A DNA stretch of 64,000 bases from Streptomyces hiroshimensis (GTDB taxonomy: Bacteria; Actinomycetota; Actinomycetes; Streptomycetales; Streptomycetaceae), in assembly GCF_014650335.1 (NCBI RefSeq), contig NZ_BMUT01000019.1:1-64000 (forward strand), written 5' to 3'. This document shows positions 57,923-64,000 of the stretch, piece by piece (the stretch's first letter is position 1; each line of letters begins with the position of its first letter). The notes under the pieces are model-generated. The model did not search any database, had not been told where the DNA came from, and saw only the letters and a program-made list of their open reading frames with translations. Position numbers and translations under genes: made by a program.

Positions 57923-58136
57923 CGCTGTACCTCCTCTCGTTCTCCCGAGTAGTTCAGTCCTTGCGGACGGGTGAGGCGAGATTCCCGTACAGCGATAAAC
58001 AAAGCATGGACGTTCGATCGGTGCCCTGGCCACGGACCCTGGTTGCGCCCGGGTAGGAGGGATCACAGACTGGTAGTGAGCCGTGAGCGCGAGTGAGCGT
58101 GATTGAACGTGACTGAGCGCGAAGGGGCGAATACAG

Positions 58137-58595
58137 GTGGAAAACCGACTGCAGATCTTCCTGTCCGAGGAGGGCGCGGAGGGCGCGGAGGCCGAGCACA
58201 TCGAGAAGCTGACCGGCCATCTCCGCCGGGAACTGCTCCGGCTCGACGTGGACGACGTGACGTCCCTCCCGGCCGGCGCACAGGCACCGCCGGGCGCGCG
58301 GGCGGTGGACCCCGCGCAGGTGGGAGCCCTGCTGGTGAACCTGGGGGCGTCCGCCGGGGCGCTGCAGCAGGTCGTCGGGATGATCCAGGCGTGGTGGGGC
58401 CGTTGCCGGGAGTCCCGGCCGTCGCTGCGGCTGACGTTCGACGACGACGTCCTGGAGATCTCCGAGGCGACACCGGAGCAGGTCAGCGAGGCCTTCGACC
58501 TCTTCGTCCGCCGCCACTCGCCCCGTGCGGAGGCAGGGGCGTCGCCGGGGTGGGCGCCGCCGGGCGGGCCCCCGCCGGGTGAGGTACCGCCATGA
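58137..58595 (+). CDS. EACC1 (effector-associated constant component 1) protein
   Basis: 152 aa from GTG 58137. It starts MENRLQIFLSEEGAEGAEAE and has two helices, then a beta-alpha unit RLTFDDDVLEISEATPEQVS ending with VSEAFDLFVRRH, which fits the EACC1 domain. EACC1 proteins accompany caspase, trypsin or other effectors in actinobacterial conflict systems. A Pro/Gly tail follows. ATGA overlap with the caspase gene. Function: probable adaptor that couples a sensor to the effector. Confidence 0.78.
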   Translation: MENRLQIFLSEEGAEGAEAEHIEKLTGHLRRELLRLDVDDVTSLPAGAQAPPGARAVDPAQVGALLVNLGASAGALQQVVGMIQAWWGRCRESRPSLRLTFDDDVLEISEATPEQVSEAFDLFVRRHSPRAEAGASPGWAPPGGPPPGEVPP

Positions 58596-60697
58596 CGGAG
58601 TCCCGGTACGCGCTGATCGTCGCCAACGACAGCTACCAGGACGCGGGGCTGCGACAGCTGATGTCACCGGCGCGGGACGCCGAGGCGCTCGCGGGCGTCC
58701 TGGGCGATCCGCGGATCGGCGGTTTCGAGGTCCGGATCGTGCGCAACGAGCCCTCGCACGCCATCGCCATGCGGCTCGACGACTTCTTCGCCGACCGGCG
58801 GCCGGGCGACACGCTGCTGGTCCACTTCTCCTGCCACGGGCTCAAGAGCGAGTCCGGCGAACTGTACTTCGCGGCCGGCAACACGACGCCCCGGCGCCTG
58901 GCCTCCACGGCCGTGCCGGCCGATTTCGTACGGCGGTGCATGTCGTGCACCCGCGCTCGCAGCATCGTCCTCTTCCTGGACTGCTGCTACGGCGGCGCCT
59001 TCCCCCAGGGCGCGGTCGCCCGCGCCGCCGGCGACGTGGGCGTGCTGGAGTCCTTCGCCGGCGAGAAGCTCGGCGGCGGGCGCGGCTGGGCCGTCATCAC
59101 CGCCTCGAACTCCATGGAGTACGCCTTCGAGGGCGCCGAGCTCACGCAGACGGCCGGTCCGCGGCCCTCGGTGTTCACCAGCGCCCTCGTCTCCGGCCTC
59201 GCCACCGGGGAGGCGGACCTGGACGAGGACGGCCGGATCTCCCTCGACGAGCTGTACGAGTACGTCTTCGACCGCGTACGGCAGGAGAACCCGAACCAGA
59301 CCCCCAGCCGCAGCGTGGACATGCAGGGAGACCTGTACCTGGCGCGCAGCCACCGGCGGCGGATCGCCCCCTCCCCCGTGCCGGACGACGTACGCGCCGC
59401 GATGCACAGCCCCGACATCTACACCCGCCGCGGCGCCATCGCCGAGCTGCGGGCCCGCATGGAGAACCCCGACCTGTCCGTCGCCGTGGGAGCCCGCGAA
59501 GCCCTGGCGGAGATGGCGCGCAAGGACATCCGGGCCGTGGCCGACGAGGCCGGACGCGCCCTGAGCGAGGTGGCCGTCAATCCGTATCCGGCCCGTCTGG
59601 ACTTCGGCCCGGTGCCGCAGCATGCACCGTCGCCGCACCGGTCGGTACGGCTCCTCGGGCCGCCCCTGGCCCGCAGTTGCGCCGCGCACCCCAAGGAGGA
59701 CTGGCTACGGGTGGCCGAGGCATCCGACGGGCTCGACATCAGCGTCGACACCTCCACGGGACCGGGGCACCTCAGCGGTGGCATCGTGCTGAAGGGCGTC
59801 GTCGGAGAAGGACTGGTCCGCGTGGAGGTGGAGATGCTGCCGGCGGAAGGGCGGGCGCCGGTGCCTCCGGACCGCCCGGTGTCCCGGGACCGTCCGACGA
59901 CGGGGGTACCGGCGGCGGGAAAGCCGCCCGCCCCTGCGCAGCCGCCGGGCATGCCGCCACCCGCGGGCCACCGCCCGATGCCGACGCGCACGCCGGTCAC
60001 GCAGACGCCCGGTACGCACGAACCGCGCCCGCAAACGCCGGTCCACCACCCCGCGTCGGGTACCCTGCACCCGCCTCCGGGCGGGAAGCCCGCCCCCGCG
60101 GCCGAGCCCACGACCAAGCCCCCGGCCGAGCCCCCGGCTGTGGCCGCTGCCTCTGCCGCCACGGCCGCGCGTCCTGCAGCGCGTCCGGTTGCACATACGC
60201 CCGCGCACCGGCGGGCGGCTGCTCCCCCGCCGACGGCCCACGCGCCGTCGGCATCACACCGCCCTCAGGCTCCTGTAGGCCGACAACCGCAGACGCCTCC
60301 GGCAGGCCCTCAACGCGCGCCCGCTCTCGCAGCCTTCTCCTTGGGTCTGGCCGTCACCTCGCTGATCACGCTCGTCTTCGCCGCGGTTGCGGCGTTCCGT
60401 GCGGTGGAGGCCCGGGTGTACAACACCCCGCCGACGACCTTGGACAACGAGGTCGCACGGTTCGGAATGACGGGATCGCTCCTCGCATCCCTGATCACGG
60501 CGGTGCTGGCACTCGTCGTCGTCGCGACGGCCCGGCACAGCCTCGGCTCGTCCGCGACACCGGAAGCGAGCTACGCGGAAGGGCCGGTGCGCGCCACCAG
60601 AGTCCTCACGCGGACGGCCAAGACCATCGCCATCCCGGTTCTGACCCTGGCCGCCCTCATCCTTCTCACGTACCTCATCGCGCGGAGCCACGCCTGA
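58592..60697 (+). CDS. Caspase-family protease with membrane anchor
   Basis: 701 aa. The N-terminal p20-like domain has ALIVANDSYQDAGLRQLMSP, the catalytic His82 in VHFSCHG and the catalytic Cys132 in LFLDCCYGGAF, with an EF-hand-like DLDEDGRISLDEL near residue 210. Residues about 410-570 form a Pro/Ala/Thr-rich linker. Three C-terminal transmembrane helices (ALAAFSLGLAVTSLITLVFA, SLLASLITAVLALVVVATA, IAIPVLTLAALILLTYLIA) fix it to the membrane. It pairs with the EACC1 gene. Likely a cell-death or defence protease activated by an unknown signal. Confidence 0.85.
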   Translation: MTESRYALIVANDSYQDAGLRQLMSPARDAEALAGVLGDPRIGGFEVRIVRNEPSHAIAMRLDDFFADRRPGDTLLVHFSCHGLKSESGELYFAAGNTTPRRLASTAVPADFVRRCMSCTRARSIVLFLDCCYGGAFPQGAVARAAGDVGVLESFAGEKLGGGRGWAVITASNSMEYAFEGAELTQTAGPRPSVFTSALVSGLATGEADLDEDGRISLDELYEYVFDRVRQENPNQTPSRSVDMQGDLYLARSHRRRIAPSPVPDDVRAAMHSPDIYTRRGAIAELRARMENPDLSVAVGAREALAEMARKDIRAVADEAGRALSEVAVNPYPARLDFGPVPQHAPSPHRSVRLLGPPLARSCAAHPKEDWLRVAEASDGLDISVDTSTGPGHLSGGIVLKGVVGEGLVRVEVEMLPAEGRAPVPPDRPVSRDRPTTGVPAAGKPPAPAQPPGMPPPAGHRPMPTRTPVTQTPGTHEPRPQTPVHHPASGTLHPPPGGKPAPAAEPTTKPPAEPPAVAAASAATAARPAARPVAHTPAHRRAAAPPPTAHAPSASHRPQAPVGRQPQTPPAGPQRAPALAAFSLGLAVTSLITLVFAAVAAFRAVEARVYNTPPTTLDNEVARFGMTGSLLASLITAVLALVVVATARHSLGSSATPEASYAEGPVRATRVLTRTAKTIAIPVLTLAALILLTYLIARSHA

Positions 60698-60708
60698 GCG
60701 GGCTGCCG

Positions 60709-60736
60709 CCCTGCCCTGCCCTGCCCTGCCCTGCCC
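60709..60736. repeat. Tandem ccctg repeat (five and a half copies)
   Basis: A short GC-rich array just downstream of the caspase stop. No function seen. Confidence 0.9.
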
Positions 60737-60834
60737 GTCACCTGAACGAGCGATTCCGCCCCGAGTGAGGCGAGAGCACACTTCCGAGTGGAGGTGTGCA
60801 CCTCCGATGTCCGTGAAGACCGGAGGAGGGCCTC

Positions 60835-61359
60835 ATGCTCCCGTCCCGTGCCCGCAGACTGATCGCCGCCGCGGCCGCCGTCGCCGGGGTGCTCCCCCTG
60901 GCGGCAGCCGGTACCGCTCCGGCTGCCGCCGCCGGCAGCCGTTTCGCCGCCACCCTGAACTGCGCCGGCTCCATCACCGTGAACATCACCGCCAACGGAG
61001 CCGTCGACGGCAGGGGCACCCTCCGCTGCGCGACGCCCACCACCTCCTACGACGGCCAACTGACCCTCTCGGGAACCGCGACCGTCAGTGGGCTGGTCTA
61101 CCAGACCAGGACGTCCGACCGGCTCAGCATCTTCAGCGGCGGCAGTGGCGAGATCGTCGACCTCGCAGTCGACAGGAGGCTGGAGCGGCTCTCCGACACG
61201 GCCTCCGGCAATGCCAGGGAGCTGGGTACCGGGGCGGTCGTCGGGGGCGGCCCCTTCGGCGGCGCCAGGGAGTCCGAGTCGGGCACAGGCACCTTCGGCA
61301 CCGGCAGGGTGACGACCTTCCTCATCACCAACAACTACATCCTCGACCTCAACGGCTGA
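60835..61359 (+). CDS. Secreted beta-rich protein of unknown function
   Basis: 174 aa from ATG 60835 with GGAGGAGG upstream. Signal peptide RRLIAAAAAVAGVLPLAAAG with AxA cleavage around residue 33. The mature part has one Cys pair (ATLNCAGSITVN and GTLRCATPTTSY) that could form a disulfide, and Gly/Ser/Thr-rich strands. It is unrecognised. Signal and composition indicate export. Confidence 0.75.
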   Translation: MLPSRARRLIAAAAAVAGVLPLAAAGTAPAAAAGSRFAATLNCAGSITVNITANGAVDGRGTLRCATPTTSYDGQLTLSGTATVSGLVYQTRTSDRLSIFSGGSGEIVDLAVDRRLERLSDTASGNARELGTGAVVGGGPFGGARESESGTGTFGTGRVTTFLITNNYILDLNG

Positions 61360-61418
61360 TCCCGAGAGCACCCGCCTCCCGGCGCATCACCTGCGTCACG
61401 CCGGGGCACGTACACCCC

Positions 61419-61889
61419 ATGGTCGCGATACCGAACGACATACGCGCACGGATCGAGACACCGCACATCTGGTACGTCGCCACGGTCAACCCTGACGGCT
61501 CGCCACACGTGAGCCCCATGTGGCTGGGGCTCGACGGCGACTTGCTGCTGTTCAACACCGCCATCGGGCGGATCAAGGAACGCAACCTGCGCCGCGAGCC
61601 ACGGGTGTGCCTCTCCCACGCGGACCCGGCGGACCCCTACGACCGCGTACAGATCCGCGGCCGCGCCGTCCGCTTCACAGAAGGCCCGGAGGCGGACCGG
61701 AACATGGACGGGCTGGCACGCAGCTACCTGGGCACCGAGCGGTTCGAGTGGCGCGTCCCGGGCGAGCGGCGCGTCATCGTCCTGTTAGAGCCGTCCCGCA
61801 TACACCGCGTCACGGGCATCGAACCTTTCCCACCCGGGGCTCCGGGTGCGGCAGGCGAGCCGTCGCCGCCCGTCAGCCCCGGCAGTTGA
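61419..61889 (+). CDS. PPOX-class F420-dependent oxidoreductase
   Basis: 156 aa from ATG 61419; the ribosome site is weak. The split-barrel fold is shown by HIWYVATVNPDGSPHVSPMW, GDLLLFNTAIGRIKERNLRR and VQIRGRAVRFTEGPEADRNM. This actinobacterial group binds F420 or flavin and reduces small substrates. The C-terminal tail is Pro/Ala-rich. No operon partner. Confidence 0.82.
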   Translation: MVAIPNDIRARIETPHIWYVATVNPDGSPHVSPMWLGLDGDLLLFNTAIGRIKERNLRREPRVCLSHADPADPYDRVQIRGRAVRFTEGPEADRNMDGLARSYLGTERFEWRVPGERRVIVLLEPSRIHRVTGIEPFPPGAPGAAGEPSPPVSPGS

Positions 61890-61983
61890 GCCGGCCGCAG
61901 CCGCCGGCCGGGTTCACCCGTGGGAGGGAACCCCGGCAAGGATTCGCCGACCCGTGCACGGCACACTGGCACGCTCTCGGAGC

Positions 61984-62490
61984 ATGACCGACATCATCAA
62001 GAATGCCCAGCTCGCCCCCGTCCAGGAGTTCCGGCGCATGGACGCGGACGGCGACGGAGCCGTCGACCGGACCGACTTCCTGCGGGCGCCCCACAGGCTC
62101 CTCGCCGAGCTCGGCATCCCGGAGGATTCGCCGAAGGGGCGGGCCCTCCTTGACGCCAACGAGACCCAGTGGACGTTCCTTCTCTCCCTCGGCGACGCCG
62201 ACGGTGACGGCATCCTGACAGCCGACGAGTACGTCGCCGCGCGCACCTCCCCCGGCTTCCGCTCCCCGGACCGCCCCGGCAAGGGGGACGTGTGCCGGAC
62301 ACTCTTCGACCTGCTCGACAGCGACGACGACGGCTCACTCGACGAGGGTGAGTTCCTCCGGGCCGCGGACTACCTGTGCATGTCGGCCGCAGAGGCCCGG
62401 TCGTACTTCGAGGAGCTCGACGCCGACGGAAACGGGCGGCTCAGCCCCAGGGAGTTCCTGAAGGCGGTGAAGCGCTTCTACACCAGCTGA
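61984..62490 (+). CDS. EF-hand calcium-binding protein (calerythrin-like)
   Basis: 168 aa from ATG 61984. Four EF-hand loops can be read: DADGDGAVDRTDF, DADGDGILTADEY, DSDDDGSLDEGEF and DADGNGRLSPREF, each with the Asp/Asn/Gly and terminal Glu/Asp ligands at expected spacing. All four look able to bind Ca2+; two end with Asp or Glu as usual. It is soluble with no signal peptide. Similar proteins in Streptomyces buffer or sense calcium in development. Confidence 0.92.
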   Translation: MTDIIKNAQLAPVQEFRRMDADGDGAVDRTDFLRAPHRLLAELGIPEDSPKGRALLDANETQWTFLLSLGDADGDGILTADEYVAARTSPGFRSPDRPGKGDVCRTLFDLLDSDDDGSLDEGEFLRAADYLCMSAAEARSYFEELDADGNGRLSPREFLKAVKRFYTS

Positions 62491-62493
62491 GCG

Positions 62494-62973
62494 CTACCGC
62501 TCCCCGCCCTGCGCCGCGTCGAGGTTCCCCGTGAGGCGTTCCAGCAGCGCACGCAGGGTGAGGGCCTCTTCGAGCGACAGCCCCGTCGCGGTGACGATCC
62601 GGCGGGGCACGGGCAGCGCACGCTCGCGCAGCGCCTCCCCCGCCTCCGTGAGCCGGACGACGACCGAGCGCTCGTCCTCCACGCTGCGCTCGCGCGCCAC
62701 CAGGCCGGCCGCCTCCAGCCGCTTGAGCAGCGGGGAGAGCGTGCCGGAGTCGAGCCGCAGCCGCTCGCCGATGGCCTTGACCGGCTGGGGGCCGGGCTCC
62801 TCCCACAGGACGAGCATGGCCAGGTACTGCGGATAGGTCAGGCCGAGGTCCTTGAGGGCGTCGCGGTAGACACCGCCGAAGGCCCGCGCCGCGGCGTGCA
62901 GCGAGAAGCAGATCTGGTGATCGAGGCGGAGCAGCTCCGCGTCGTCCGGGAGGGGGAAGGGCGGAGAGGTCAT
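62494..62973 (-). CDS. ohrR: OhrR-type MarR-family peroxide sensor
   Basis: 159 aa from ATG 62973. Winged helix: LGLTYPQYLAMLVLWEEPGP, LDSGTLSPLLKRLEAAGLVA and the wing RSVEDERSVVVRLTEAGEAL. The reactive Cys lies in LDHQICFSLHAAAR near the N-terminus, as in OhrR, and there is no second resolving Cys, so it is probably a 1-Cys type. It is divergent from ohr, with the operator between. Confidence 0.92.
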   Translation of the reverse strand: MTSPPFPLPDDAELLRLDHQICFSLHAAARAFGGVYRDALKDLGLTYPQYLAMLVLWEEPGPQPVKAIGERLRLDSGTLSPLLKRLEAAGLVARERSVEDERSVVVRLTEAGEALRERALPVPRRIVTATGLSLEEALTLRALLERLTGNLDAAQGGER

Positions 62974-63003
62974 GACCTCAGGGTATCCCGTACCCCGATT
63001 CAA

Positions 63004-63028
63004 TTGCGCACAACTAAATCGTGTGCAA
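63004..63028. promoter_or_regulatory. OhrR operator between ohrR and ohr
   Basis: TTGCGCAC (63004-63011) and GTGTGCAA (63021-63028) form an inverted repeat with one mismatch and a 9-bp centre, 31 bp downstream of the ohrR start and 58 bp upstream of the ohr start. Its position suits repression of both genes. Confidence 0.7.
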
Positions 63029-63086
63029 CCATTATGCCGTGCGGCGGGCCAGACCGCCGCACGGCAACGAACCGAAGGGACCTCCC

Positions 63087-63487
<401 letters not shown>

Positions 63488-63497
<10 letters not shown>

Positions 63498-63521
63498 TCG
63501 AGTAGTCGAGTAGTCGAGTAA
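63488..63521. repeat. Tandem tcgagtagt repeat spanning the ohr stop
   Basis: Nearly four copies of a 9-bp unit begin in the last codons of ohr and run past its TAG, so each unit repeats the stop codon. No effect on the protein is expected. Confidence 0.9.
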
Positions 63522-63562
63522 CGGCGACCGGCCGAGCGAGCCTAGGGACGCCAGGGGCGGCA

Positions 63563-64000
63563 TCAGCCCTTCGGCTCCGGCAGCAGCTCCGCGTGCTTGA
63601 CCGTGTAGCCGCCCTTGACGACCGGGGCGTACGGGGCCGGTGCCATGCAGGTGCCGACGGGCGCGTCCTCCGGCTCGGCGTCACCCTTCGGCATCAGGTT
63701 CACGCCGTTCCAGGAGAACCCCACCCGGTCCTTGGAGCGGCCCCGGTCCTTGCCGCCGTCGTAGACGCTGAATCCGACCCGCTGTCCGACGCTGTCCGGC
63801 CCGCCGGGGCCGACCTTGGTGATGATCGCCGTCAGCGTCGCGGTGCCGGGGCCGGTCACCAGGCAGTCCACGCGCCCCTCGGACGTGTAGGTGATGTTCT
63901 GTTCGGCGGAGTAGTGGGAGATCTTTACCGTCCCCCGCGCGTCGGTGGGAAGCCCCTTGGACATCCGTCCACCGGGCAGCGGCCGGCTGTACGGAGCGGC
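63563..64000 (-). CDS. Probable secreted protein (repetin-like), 5' end cut by window edge
   Basis: The frame is open through the right edge, so the start lies outside. The visible 145 residues include SKGLPTDARGTVKISHYSAE, RVDCLVTGPGTATLTAIIT and GQRVGFSVYDGGKDRGRSKD with a Cys pair, resembling Streptomyces proteins annotated as repetin, which have signal peptides and no known activity. An internal ATG at 63964 is present but is probably not the start. Confidence 0.65.
   Translation of the reverse strand, partial: AAPYSRPLPGGRMSKGLPTDARGTVKISHYSAEQNITYTSEGRVDCLVTGPGTATLTAIITKVGPGGPDSVGQRVGFSVYDGGKDRGRSKDRVGFSWNGVNLMPKGDAEPEDAPVGTCMAPAPYAPVVKGGYTVKHAELLPEPKG

Overview
High-GC actinobacterial DNA, almost certainly Streptomyces or a close relative. 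Coding third positions are nearly all G or C, GTG/TTG starts and 4-bp ATGA/GTGA overlaps are frequent, and the gene set is typical of the genus (SARP regulator, DUF3515, ECF41 sigma pair, dre-like and ARG-box-like sites, Tat-exported beta-lactamase, SpoIIE phosphatase). There is one tRNA gene (Ala, GGC), no rRNA, no CRISPR array and no intact transposase. The strain and its chromosomal position are unknown.

Layout. 0-2 kb: start of an arginine operon (argC, a tiny coupled ORF, argJ), with an ARG-box-like palindrome and an iron box upstream. 2.1-7.9 kb: a secreted protein, then a compact five-gene operon for a Cys-rich (10 Cys in 65 aa) ribosomal peptide with a MauE/DoxX membrane redox protein, a TlpA-like thioredoxin, an ABC exporter and an S26 peptidase. 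8-12.2 kb: two near-identical ArsR regulators, one with a SulP transporter and one with an anti-sigma-type kinase. 12.4-20.7 kb: housekeeping and envelope genes (DUF3515, beta-lactamase, two universal stress proteins, M6 protease, an AAA ATPase). 20.7-31.3 kb: a biosynthetic cluster of isocyanide synthase, Fe/2OG oxygenase, HpaB-type flavin hydroxylase, asparagine-synthetase-like amidotransferase, quinone oxidoreductase and extradiol dioxygenase under a large SARP regulator. 31.4-34.5 kb: secreted proteins and gene remnants. 34.6-40.2 kb: a lasso-peptide cluster (A, C, B1, B2 and a PIMT-type methyltransferase) predicted to make an aspartimide-containing lasso peptide. It lies between an intact GH18 chitinase gene and a decayed copy of that gene's 3' end. 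41.7-47.8 kb: a diterpenoid-type cluster (P450, IclR, class II cyclase, Rieske oxygenase, class I terpene synthase). 47.8-55.4 kb: cation antiporter, tRNA-Ala, SpoIIE phosphatase, ECF41 sigma factor with its AhpD-like partner, MFS/LysR pair. 55.4-57.9 kb: an atropopeptide (tryptorubin-type) RiPP locus, with a 26-aa precursor ending AWYIWY and two overlapping P450 genes. 58.1-60.7 kb: an EACC1/caspase effector pair. 60.8-64 kb: secreted protein, F420/PPOX enzyme, EF-hand protein, OhrR/Ohr peroxide pair and the end of a secreted protein.

The window is therefore dense in specialised metabolism: three RiPP loci of different classes, one isocyanide cluster and one terpenoid cluster. The least familiar systems are the Cys-rich peptide operon, the isocyanide/catechol-cleavage combination, and the compact P450 plus second P450 next to the AWYIWY precursor. 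All functions are inferred from sequence recognition without database searches.
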